A DNA stretch of 64,000 nt from Cyrtodaria siliqua (Eukaryota > Mollusca > Bivalvia > Adapedonta > Hiatellidae), in contig JAWPHD010007120.1 in NCBI GenBank assembly GCA_037043455.1, forward strand, positions 1 to 64,000, read 5' to 3'. Position 1 is the first letter of the stretch; every line of letters starts with the position of its first letter. Position numbers and translations under genes: made by a program. The notes under the pieces were generated by a model that made no database searches, was not told the origin of the DNA, and saw only the letters and a program-made list of their open reading frames with translations. Below are positions 54,776-64,000 of the stretch, one piece after another.

Positions 54776-56397
54776 GAGATTTTCAAAAAACAAGTTTGTA
54801 GCGACTACTTCTTGAAAACTGTAGGTAATATTGATATGGGACTTTTTCTAAAATAATCAATATGACATGATGTTGATCCTTGTCAGCGGCCATCTTCGTT
54901 TACATAGAGTTATATAATGAAAACTTGTAGCGACTACTCCTCTGAAACTACTTCACGGATTTTCATGAAACTTCACAGGAATGTTGCTCTTGATGTCTAA
55001 TTGATCCTAGCAAAATTTCAGGTTGGCCGGAAATTCAAGATGGCCGCCATGGCTAAAAATAGATTTTCAAAATACAAGTTTGTAGCGACTACTTCTTGAA
55101 AACTATAAGTGATATTGATATGGAACTTTTTCTAAAATGATCAGTATGACATGGCGTTGATCCATGTCGAAAATTATTTTGAGTAGGTCATTTATGTATA
55201 CCCATCTGTAGAAATGCCACGGAATACTGTAAAATTCCGCGGAGTTATATTATGAAAACTTGTAGTGACTACTCCTCTGACACTACCTGATGGATTTTCA
55301 TGAAACTTTACAGGAATGTTGCTCTTGATGTCTAATTGATCCTAGCAAAAGTTCAGGTCAGACGGAAATTCAAGACGGCCGCAATGGTTAAAAATAGATT
55401 TAAAAAATGCAATTTTGTGGTGACTACTTCTCAAAAAACATAAGTGATATTGATTTGGAACCTTTACCATAATGACTGGCACGACATCTTGCAGGCTGAT
55501 CAGGGTTTAACTGTCTTGGTGCTCGTCAGTCATTTGATCGAAACAACCCTTTGTACTACAAATGGACTGGTCCAAATTAAAAGGACAGTCCATTATACAT
55601 TCATAGAGTGGTAAGGATTTAGTCTTTCGTATTTTGACTCTCAGAAAAAGACTGAAAACAAATTGTAGGATTTTAAGATTTTATTTTAATTCTGATTTCC
55701 CAACTATAACCTGAGACGAGAGCAAATCTACTGAGATAGTTACATAATTCTCAGGAGATATTACATAACATGACCTGTGTGTGGTCACACACCTGCTATA
55801 TTTCTGAATACAGATCATTCCATTTCTGTTTCACAGTGTGATTTGGTGCAGAAAAAAAGAGGATATACTAAGGTTGATGTTGTAAGGGATTTAATTGATA
55901 TAGTTTTATAATTAAACTTTTGAGTAGCATTATGACATTTTTATAAGCTGGAAAAAAAAAATTCTTTAGAGTAGGATAAAACGGAACGAGATTATAATAT
56001 TGCATAATAGGAATATAGGATTATTGCTCTTGATGTCTAGTTGGTCCTAAGTAAAAAATCAGTTTGTCGGAAATTCAAGATGGCTGACCACAGCTTAAAT
56101 ACTCGTTTGTGGCAACTACTTACCAAAAAACATTAGTGGTATTGATTTGGAACCTTTACTAAAATGACTGGCATAACATGTAGTTGGTCCTAAACAAAAT
56201 TCATTGGTTCTATGTCAAACATGGATGCTTGCGACCATCTTTTTTTTTATAGATAGAATGATGATAGGAAAAACTTGTGGCGACTACTTCTCTGAAACTA
56301 TTTCCATAAAACTTAACGGGTTCCCATGGCTGATCAAGCTATCAAAATCTATCAGTAGAGCTTCAAGGTCATTGACCTCTTGTTATAAATGTGATTA
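54776..56397 (-). mobile_element. Cassette element 4 (5' hairpin only), minus strand
   Basis: The 5' end on the minus strand is AACAAGAGGTCAATGACCTT at 56385-56366. Leftwards come ~330 bp units with TTGTAGCGACTACTCCTCTG, CATGAAACTTCACAGGAATG, GTTGCTCTTGATGTCTAATT and ATTCAAGATGGCCGCCA (near 54929, 55267 and 56275). The left side runs directly into the trinucleotide array at 54775, so the 3' end is missing or was cut by that array. Confidence 0.65.
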
Positions 56398-56423
56398 TTT
56401 TTACCGCGTTCATTATGTTATTG

Positions 56424-58266
56424 GTTTTTTAGCTCTACTGATCAGAGATCAGCAGAGCTTATGCCGTGGTCCGTCGTCCGTCTGTCCGTCCGTAAACTTT
56501 TTTTGTAGCGACTACTCCTCTGAAACTACTAAATGGATTTTCATGAAACTTTACAGAAATGTCGCCCATGAAGTCTAGTTGATCCTAGCAAAAATTCATG
56601 TTGATGTGAAATCCAAGATGGCCACCAAATCTAAAAATAGATTTAAAAAAACAAGTTTGTAGCGACTACTTCTTGAAAACACTAAGTGATATTGATATGG
56701 GACTTCTTCTTAAATTATCAACATGATATGATGTTGGTCCTTGTCGAAAATCGTTTTGATTCGATGTTAAACATGGCTGCCAGTGGCCATCTTTGTTTAC
56801 ATATTTATTTAGTAAAAACTTGTAGCGACTACACCTCTGAAACTACTCGACGGATTTCCATGAAACTTCACAGGAATGTTGCTCTTGATGTCTAAATGAT
56901 CCTAGCAACATTTCAGGATGGTCGGATATTCATGATGGCCACCACAGCTAAAAATAGATTTTTAAACATGAAATATCATTGTCAGGGATAAATGCCCCGA
57001 AGTGTCCCTTGACCTCTAAGTGTGACCTTGACCTTGGAGCCATGGAGCTGGATTTGTGCACAACACCTCATTTGGTTGTGGTGAGCACTTGTGCCAAGTT
57101 ATTTTAAAATCCGTCCAGTCATGCAAAAGTTATTGACCGGACACAATTTGACCTTTGACCTCTAAATGTGACCTTGACTTTGGGGCCACAGACCTGGATT
57201 TTGTGCGTGACACATCATCTTGTTGTGGTGAGCGCTTGTGCCAAGTTATTTGAAAATCCATCTATGAATGCCAGAGTTATTGACCGGACACAATTTGACT
57301 TTTGACCTCCAAGTGTGACCTTGACCTTGAAGACCTGGGTTTTGCGCGCGACATATCGTCTTGTTATGGTGATCACTTGTGCCAAGTTATTTAAAAATCC
57401 CTGCAGGGGTTGTGACGTTTCGGTCTGGACACGAAATTGCGTACCTGTTTTTGACCTATGAACTGCAAGTGTGACCTTGTCCTTTGAGGTACGGACCTGG
57501 ATTTTGCGCATGACACATCGTCTTGTTATGGTGATCAATTGTGCCAAGTAATTTTAAAATCCCTGCAGGGGTTGTGATGTTACGGTCCGGACACGAAATT
57601 ACGTACCTGTTTTTGACCTATAAACTTCAAGTGTTACCTTGACCTTTGAGGTACGGACCTGGGTTTTGCGCGCGACACATCGTCTTGTTATGGTGATCAC
57701 TTGTGCCAAGTTATTTAATAATCCCTGCAGGGGTTGTGACGTTACGGTCCGGACAAGAAATTGCGTTCCTGTTTTTGACCTATGAACTTCAAGTGTGACC
57801 TTGACCTTTGAGGTACGGACTTTCGTTTTGTGCACGACACATCGTCTTGTTATGGTGATCACTTGTGCCAAGTTATTTAAAAATCCCTATAGGGGTTGTG
57901 AAGTTACGGTCCGGACACGAACTTCGGAATGACAGACGGACAGAATCTGGACGGACAGAATCCGGACGGACAGACGGACGTGCGATTACTCTATGCCCCC
58001 GAAAATATTTCGGGGGCATAAAAACAAGTTTGTATTGATATGGGATTTTTTCTAAAATGATCAGTATGACGTGATGTTGATCCTTGTCAAAAATTATTTT
58101 GATTTGATGTTAAACATGGCCGCCAGCGGCCATCTTTGATTACATAGAGCTATATAATGAAAACGTAGCGACTTTTCCTCTGAGACTACTTGACAGATTT
58201 TCATGAAACTTCACAGGAATGCTGATCTAGCTATCAAAAACCTATCAGGTCATTAACCTCTTGTTT
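56424..58266 (-). mobile_element. Cassette element 2: same ends, ~330 bp core, minus strand
   Basis: The 5' hairpin AACAAGAGGTTAATGACCT lies at 58265-58247 and the 3' end CATAAGCTCTGCTGATCTCT...GATCAGTAGAGCTAAA at 56463-56428. It is preceded on that strand by a GGACGGACAGACGGACGACGG tract. The core units carry TAGCGACTACTCCTCTGAAA and GGATTTTCATGAAACTTCAC. The terminal stems differ from cassettes 1 and 3 (CTGATC/GATCAG instead of CTGGCC/GGCCAG) but still pair. A second array element is nested inside. Confidence 0.8.
56985..58021 (+). mobile_element. Nested array element with GCCCCCGAAA hairpin end
   Basis: Left end GTCAGGGATAAATGCCCCG; right end GGACAGACGGACGTGCG followed by TATGCCCCCGAAAATATTTCGGGGGCATA, a 13 bp perfect stem. 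The core is about five units of 150-185 bp: TGACCTTGACCTTTGAGGTA, CGACACATCGTCTTGTTATG and GTGATCACTTGTGCCAAGTT. The host units continue on both sides (AAAAATAGATTTTTAAA on the left, AAAAACAAGTTTGTATTGAT on the right), confirming insertion into cassette 2. Confidence 0.8.
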
Positions 58267-58983
58267 ATATTTTTGATATTATTGCTGCATTTCTTCCATG
58301 TGAATTGCAAAAATATTAAACTTTATGAAACATTTGAAAGAATTCTTGTTTTTTTCAGACGGATATACTGATCACCTCAAATTCTGTGTATCCATATATC
58401 AGTGTCTGTTCTTGGAGATTTGTTTTGTTTGTTTTCTTCAGATAAGGAGAGTTTAAATGTTATTGTATGTACAAAAACACAAATAAATTGTATGCATATA
58501 ACACGAAAGGGAGCAAGTCGTTAAGATTAATTATCGTTGCTCTACATATATGCAGTCTTCAAAATTAGCCGGTAGCCTAAAGCCCGTGGTCAGTAAAAAT
58601 CAAGTCAGGCATGTAAATTTTAGTCTGACATGCCTGTTGAGTATGTTGAAAATTAGACAAAAATATAATGCCAAAATGAATCGGAACGAAATCTGACCAA
58701 AAAATTAACGACTTTGCATGTGAAATAATTTAAACATAGATTTATTTTGTATATACATCGCCGGAAACGACTCCGTTTCAGAACAGACTGGTTTTCTAAT
58801 TTGTTTGCTGTTTTCGAACGAGGTTGGGGACGACTGAGCAATATTTAGTACAAATCAATACAGCGGCTCAATAAACCTGACTGATAATGAACTGAAGATT
58901 GTTTTCGGTCTAATTTGTAACCTACGTTGAGCTTCTCTGTTTTTTCCAAGGTGCGAAACCAGCATAAAAAGATCGGCAAAATA
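58267..58983. other. No feature recognised
   Basis: AT-rich spacer with short inverted words such as CAGGCATG...CATGCCTG near 58600-58632. No supported gene. Confidence 0.5.
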
Positions 58984-61297
58984 AACAAGAGGCCCAAGAG
59001 GGCCTATGGACGCTCTACTGGCTCTAGATAAAGTTTATGTATAAGGGGGCCATAACTCTTTCAAATATCGTTCAACCAGAACATGGTGAAGATATACGCA
59101 ACTAGGCTTGGTACTGATTGTCCCTGACAAATTTCACTGAAATCCAGCCAGAGGTTCAGGAGAACTAGTCTGTACAAAGTTAGTATATTAAAACCTTTAA
59201 GGGGTCATAACTCTGCCAAAATTCATTCAACCAAAACACGGCAATGACAGATGCAACTAGGCTTGGTACTGATCATCCCCATCAAGATTCGTTGAAATGC
59301 AGCAAGGAGTTCAGAAGAGACTAATCTGGACAACGTTTGGCTATTAAAACCTTTAAAGGGCCATAACTCTGCCAAAAATCATTCAACCCGAATATGGCGA
59401 CGATATGCACAACTAGGCTTTATACTGATCATCCTTGTCAAGTTTCGTTAAAATCCAGTCAGGGGTTCAGGAGAACTAGCCCGGAAAATGCTTGTGTATC
59501 AAAAACCTTTAAAGGGCCATAACTCCATCAAAAATCTGTTAACCGGAATGCCAAGATGATATGCACAATTATGCTTGCTGCTGATCATCCCTGTAAAGTT
59601 TCGTTGAAATGTGGGGAGTCGTTCAGGAGAACTAGTCCAGACAAAGTTTGTGTATTAAAACCTTAAAGGGCCATAACTCTGTCAAAAATCATTCAACCGA
59701 ACACGGCAATGATTTGCACAACTAGACCTGATACTGATCATCCTTGTCAAGTTTCGTTAAAATCCAGCCAGGGGTTCAGGAGAACTAGCCCGGAAAATGT
59801 TTGTTTATCAGAAACCTTTAAAGGGCCATAACTCCACCAAAAATATGTTAACTGGACGATGATATGCACAACTATGCTTGGTGCTGATCATCCCTGTAAA
59901 GTTGAAATGTGGGAGACGTTCAGGAGAACTAGTCCAGACAAAGTTTGTGTATTAAAACCTTTAAAGGGACATTACTCCGGCAAAATCATTCAACCGGAAC
60001 ACGGTGACAATATGTACAACTAGGCTTGGCACTGATCATCCTTGAAAAGTTTCACTGAAATCTGCCCAAATGAAGGCCCTTTCTTCTTAATGAGGCCAAA
60101 ATATAGCATATTTCAGAAACTCCGGTGTAAATGGTCCAATCTGGCTGGTATTTAAAATTGTCAGAGCTTTCATTGATAGTAACAATCTGGTAAAGTTTGG
60201 TTAAGATCGGATGAAAAATGAAGGCCCTATTGTAGTAATAACGAGGCAAAATATAGCATATTTAACTAAATCATGGGCCATAACTCCGCTGTTCTGGTCT
60301 GATCTGGTTGGTTTTTGAACTTGTGCGAGCTTTCATTTATATTAACAATCTGGTAAAGTTTGGTAAAGATCGGATGAAAAACGAAGGCCCTATCTTAATA
60401 TAGCATTTGTAACTAAATCAAGGGCCATAACTCCACTGTTGCTGGTCCGATCTGGCTGGTTTTCGAACTTTCCAAGCTTTCATTGATATTAACAATCCGG
60501 TAACGCTTGGTAAAGATCGGATGAAAAATGAAGACCCTATCGCTTTAACGAGGCAAAATATAGCCTTTTTAACTAAATCAAGGGCCATAACTCCGCTGTT
60601 ACTAGTCCGATATGACTGGTTTTCGAACTTGTCCCAGCTTTCATTGATATTAACAATGTGGTTAAGTTTGGTAAAGATAGAATGAAAAATGAAGGCCCTA
60701 TCATCTTAATGAGGCAAAATATAGCATTTTGAACATAATCAAGGGCCATAACTCCACTGTTACTGGTCCCATATGAATGATTTTCGAACATGTTTGAGCT
60801 TTCTAAGACATTAACAATTTGATAAAGTTTGGTAAAGATCGAATGAACAATAAAGCCCCTATCGTCTTAACGAGGCAAAATATAGCATTTTTAACTAAAT
60901 CAAGGGCCATAACTCCGTTGTTACTAGTCCGATATGGCTGGTTTTCATACTTGTCCGAGCTTATATTGCTATTAATAACGTGGTAAAGTTTGGTAAAGAT
61001 AGGATGAAAAATGAAGGCCCTATCGTCTTAACGAGGCAAAATATAGCATTTTTAACAAAATCAAGGGCCAAAACTCCGCTGTTACTGGTCCGATCTGGCT
61101 GGTTTTCAAACTTGACCGAGCTTTCATTGATATTAACAATCTGTTAAAGTTTGGTAAAGATCGGATGAAAAATGAAGGCCCTATCGTCTTAACGAGACAA
61201 AAGTTAACGACGGACGACGGACAACAGACGGACGACGGACGGACGACGAACACCACATCCCATAAGCTCTGCTGGCCGTTGGCCAGTAGAGCTAAAG
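58984..61297 (+). mobile_element. Cassette element 3: same ends, two different tandem cores
   Basis: 5' end AACAAGAGGCCCAAGAGGGC, 3' end CATAAGCTCTGCTGGCCGTT GGCCAGTAGAGCTAAA after a GGACGACGGACAACAGACGG tract. Core A (59030-60060): about seven ~150 bp units with AAAGGGCCATAACTCTGCCA, ACAACTAGGCTTGGTACTGA and CAGGGGTTCAGGAGAACTAG. Core B (60065-61200): about eight ~150 bp units with ATGAAAAATGAAGGCCCTAT, CGAGGCAAAATATAGCATTT, ATCTGGCTGGTTTTCGAACT and TTGGTAAAGATCGGATGAA. Cores A and B are unrelated to each other and to cassettes 1 and 2, although GGGCCATAACTC appears in both A and B. Confidence 0.85.
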
Positions 61298-61587
61298 AGT
61301 AAAAAAATAGATATGAAATAAACAGAAGCCCTAATTTTCAGACCCATTGACTGACAATAAAGTGTCAAAACAATGAAGTTCTTAATTTTATTTAATTATT
61401 TGTGATATTTTTCTATAGAAATGCAATGTTATTATCTGTGACAAAATATTCACATTTGTCTAAAAATAACACTAAAATTACACTTTAGACAATTCGGGTC
61501 AGTAGAAATGTGTTAGGGCTGGTATAAAATGTTTGCATGTCACATGCCCAACAGGCTAGTAGCTCAAAACGTTTTTCATGGAGACTG
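61298..61587. other. No feature recognised
   Basis: AT-rich; ends with a solo copy of the 63 kb minisatellite word at 61590-61620. Confidence 0.5.
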
Positions 61588-61625
61588 TATGGTTGGTATC
61601 CTTAATAATGGATTTATATATAGAG

Positions 61626-61780
61626 GATCTTATTCCCATTTCATATAAGATATATGAAATTAGTTATGAATTATTTTAATTTTGACGAGCCTTTTGGGAG
61701 TTAAAATTAAAAATAATTCATAACGAGTTTCATAAATCTTATATGGAATGGAAACGAGTTTAAGATCCTTTTTATCACAT
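61626..61780. repeat. Palindromic element, ~60 bp arms
   Basis: GGATCTTATTCCCATTTCAT, ATGAAAT and TTATGAATTATTTTAATTTT on the left pair with AAAATTAAAAATAATTCATAA, TTTCATAAATCTTATATGGAATGG and AAGATCC on the right, around a GACGAGCC...GGGAG centre. It is probably a small MITE; it sits directly next to the solo minisatellite unit. Confidence 0.7.
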
Positions 61781-61834
61781 AACATATATTGCAATCAAGT
61801 TAGTAAAAATTAATTCAGATGGACATAGAACCGC

Positions 61835-61920
61835 CACGACGTCAGACACACTTTAGCGCCAAAACGTCAAAAAATATGTGACGTCGTGTCTCACACATAA
61901 TGTTGCGTATAAAAGAGTTT
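61835..61920 (+). promoter_or_regulatory. CRE-like inverted pair and TATA-like box
   Basis: CACGACGTCA (61835-61844) and its exact inverse TGACGTCGTG (61879-61888) lie 34 bp apart. They are followed by GCGTATAAAAGAG with TATAAAAG at 61908-61915. The arrangement looks like a small TATA promoter, but no recognisable transcript follows, and an element terminus is equally possible. Confidence 0.3.
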
Positions 61921-62234
61921 GTGTTTTACCTCTTTACAAAATAGCAGTTTACGCCAAATTTTTAACAAACCAACAACAATGTTTTGTATAATGTGCATTA
62001 TTTTTATAAGCTGTCACAAATAATAAGTTTATGACTCAGATCTTGGTGACTTTGTAATAAATACAATAGTTTCAGTTAATAAATTTATGTAGTGTTATAG
62101 GTTTAACTCGACCAATCAAAATCGTTCCAGGCTGTATTACATGTGTGTCATACAATAGAATATTAAATGGGTGTTCGACACTGCTAAAAAGGGACGTTAT
62201 GTGATAAATACATGTATATATGATTGGATTTATA

Positions 62235-62463
62235 TATATATATATATATAGATGGTTGGTCTCCATAATGCTGGATTTATATGTTTGGTCTCCATAATGC
62301 TGGATTTATATATATATATATGGTTAGTCTCCTTAATGCTGGATTTATATTTATATGCTTGGTCTCCTTAAGGCTAGATTTATATGACTGGTCTCCTCAA
62401 TGTTGGATTTATAATTATATGAGTGGTCTGCATAATGCTGGATATATATATATATATATATAT
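62235..62463 (+). repeat. ~36 bp minisatellite, left block
   Basis: Units of GGTTGGTCTCC(A/T)TAATGCTGGATTTATAT with a variable (TA)n linker. Continues beyond the Tc1-like element at 63295. Confidence 0.9.
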
Positions 62464-62464
62464 A

Positions 62465-63294
62465 CTCAGCAAAAATAAAAAATATCCACTTTGTTTTCCT
62501 GCAACATCGGAGACAATAAGAAAGAACTAACAATTGTAGCACGATTTTCTTTTAATAACATCTTTGTTTGATGTTCACACAAATTTTCATCGAAATATAC
62601 CGAATAATAAAAAAAAAAATCACAGTTTAAAAACACAGGTGTGAAAACGAAATTCACAAAACTGAACAAATGTAAAGGTAAGACAATAACACAGATTCAA
62701 CAGTCTTAGTCGATTCAAATACACAGAAAAATATTCAAAACCTCGCTAATATCTCATGTGTCCACCGTTACACCGAATACACGCAAGAATGCGACGTCGC
62801 ATGCTTCTGACGTAACGATTGACGAATTCTGGAAGTAATGTGTTCCATTCGCGGACAAGTACTGCTGCAAGGTCCTGAACACTTTGGATAGTGTCATCCT
62901 GACGTATACCACGTTCCAAATTTGCTCAATGCTTCGTCAGTCGTTACGTCAGAAGCATGCGACGTCGCATTTTTGAGTGTATTCGGTGTAACGATGGACA
63001 CATGAGATATTAGCAAGGTTTTGAACATTGTCATGTGTATTTGAATGGGCTTAGACTGCTAAAACTGTGCTATGTCGCTAATCTTTACATTTGTTAAGTT
63101 TTGTGAATTTTGTTTTTATACTTATGTTTTTAAAGTTTGATTTGTTTTTTAAGCATTCGGTATATTTCGATGAAATTTTGTGTGAACCACAAACAAAGAT
63201 GTTATTAGAAGAAAATCATGCTACAATTTTTTAGTTCTTTCTTAGTCTCAGATTTTACAGGAAAACAAAGTGGATACTTTCTATTTTTGCTGAA
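62465..63294. mobile_element. Palindromic (fold-back) Tc1-like remnant inserted in minisatellite
   Basis: The ends are TCAGCAAAAATA and its inverse, followed by TATCCACTTTGTTTTCCTG on both sides. The inverted arms extend ~350 bp: TAACATCTTTGTTTG, GAAATATACCGAAT, CTAATATCTCATGTGTCCA and GCGACGTCGCATGCTTCTGA all appear in both. Both arms carry the last codons of a Tc1-type transposase, so the element is two 3' ends joined head to head. TA lies next to the termini, as expected for Tc1/mariner. Confidence 0.85.
62746..62950 (-). pseudogene. Tc1-like transposase C-terminus
   Basis: On the minus strand the frame reads NLERGIRQDDTIQSVQDL, AAVLVREWNTLLPEFVNRY and VRSMRRRILACIRCNGGH, then MRY and a stop at 62748-62746. 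The RRR-ACI-GGHTRY-like ending is characteristic of the Tc1 transposase tail. The catalytic DDE part is missing. A shorter diverged copy of the last ~25 codons lies on the plus strand at 62940-63014. Confidence 0.85.
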
Positions 63295-64000
63295 TTTGTA
63301 TGATTGGTCTCCTCATTGCTGGTTTTATATTAATATGAATGGTCCCCATAATGCTGGATTGATATTTATATGATTGGTCTCCTTAATGCTGGATTTAAAG
63401 TTATAATTGGTCTCCATATTGCTGGATTTATATTTATATTGTTGGTCTCCTTAATGCTGTATTTATATGTATATGTGTGGTCTCCATAATGCTGCATATA
63501 TATGGTTGGTCTCATTAATGCTGGATTTACATGTTTGGTCTCCTTAATGCTGGATTTACATATATATATATATGTGGTTGGTCTCCTTAATGCTGGATTT
63601 ATATTGTTGGTCTCCTTAATGCTGGATTTATATGAGTGGTCTCCATAATGCTGGATTTATATATATTTGTATGGTTGGTCTCCTTAATGCTGGATTTATA
63701 TATATATATGGTTGGTATCCTTAATGCTGGATTTATATTTATATGAGTGGTCTCCATAATGCTGGATTTATATTTATATGGATGATCTCCTTATGCTGGA
63801 TTTATATTGTTGGTCTCCATAATGCTGGATTTATAATGTCGGTCTTCTTAAAGCTGGATTTATATTTATATGAGTGGTCTCCATAATGCTGGATTTATAT
63901 ATATATATATATATATGGTTGGTCTCCTTAATGCTGGATTTATATTAATATGGTTGGTCTCCTTAATGCTGGTTTTATATATATTATATATGCTTTAAGT
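63295..64000 (+). repeat. ~36 bp minisatellite, right block, running off the window
   Basis: About 20 units of TGGTCTCC(T/A)TAATGCTGGATTTATAT joined by (TA)n tracts of varying length (for example 63896-63916). Same array as 62235-62463. The right edge of the window falls inside it. Confidence 0.92.

Overview
This 64 kb window looks like intergenic or intronic DNA from an AT-rich animal genome, most likely a mollusc and probably a bivalve. The evidence is the mix of dispersed repeats: tRNA-headed SINEs carrying the core ACTGGTTCTACCCAGG, APE-type LINE fragments, a Penelope-like reverse transcriptase, and tandem-array elements that end in (GGAC)n plus a terminal hairpin. This is pattern recognition, not a database match. 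No conserved host protein-coding gene, rRNA, functional tRNA or CRISPR array is visible. Nearly all long open frames are retroelement fragments or products of simple-sequence composition.

Layout. 1-8350: two stretches of a ~355 bp tandem family (R1), a Penelope-like fragment, MITE-like sequences and a cluster of GTGATATCAC-like palindromes. 8351-17747: mostly non-coding DNA with SINEs, a SINE-anchored duplication (9049-9684 and 10550-11188), a 984 bp TTAA-flanked MITE and a small CAGGGGCG-ended MITE. 17748-21214: a 'cassette' element of ~320 bp tandem units between constant terminal hairpins, with a fold-back MITE and a SINE nested inside. 21215-29970: minisatellites, SINEs, a 5'-truncated LINE (A, minus strand) and a diverged segmental duplication (26065-26760 and 27950-29035). 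29979-34725: a decayed plus-strand LINE (C) broken by two Penelope-like insertions and one retroposed hairpin repeat. 34730-42254: LINE D and LINE B fragments on the minus strand. LINE B is split by a 5,071 bp fold-back transposon (36200-41270) whose arms are 21 bp minisatellites.

42255-64000: a SINE with clean target-site duplications. Then a GTT/GCT trinucleotide array with a ~1.6-1.8 kb higher-order period (44085-47742 and 52765-54775), interrupted by ~5 kb that contains a ~160 bp satellite. Then more hairpin-ended cassettes (54776-61297). Last, a minisatellite interrupted by a palindromic Tc1-like remnant.

The most informative locus is 35935-41276. A 37 bp hairpin and a 5 kb fold-back element share the terminus TATGGAACGCC and bracket a 222 bp piece of LINE B that is inverted. 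Their 6 bp target duplications (TTAGAC, CAAAAC) are exchanged between the two elements, and the LINE reading frame is continuous only if the segment is flipped back. This records a transposon-generated inversion at base resolution. A second strong theme is a family of mobile cassettes with constant, covarying terminal hairpins and interchangeable tandem-repeat cores. With related arrays it occupies roughly a quarter of the window.
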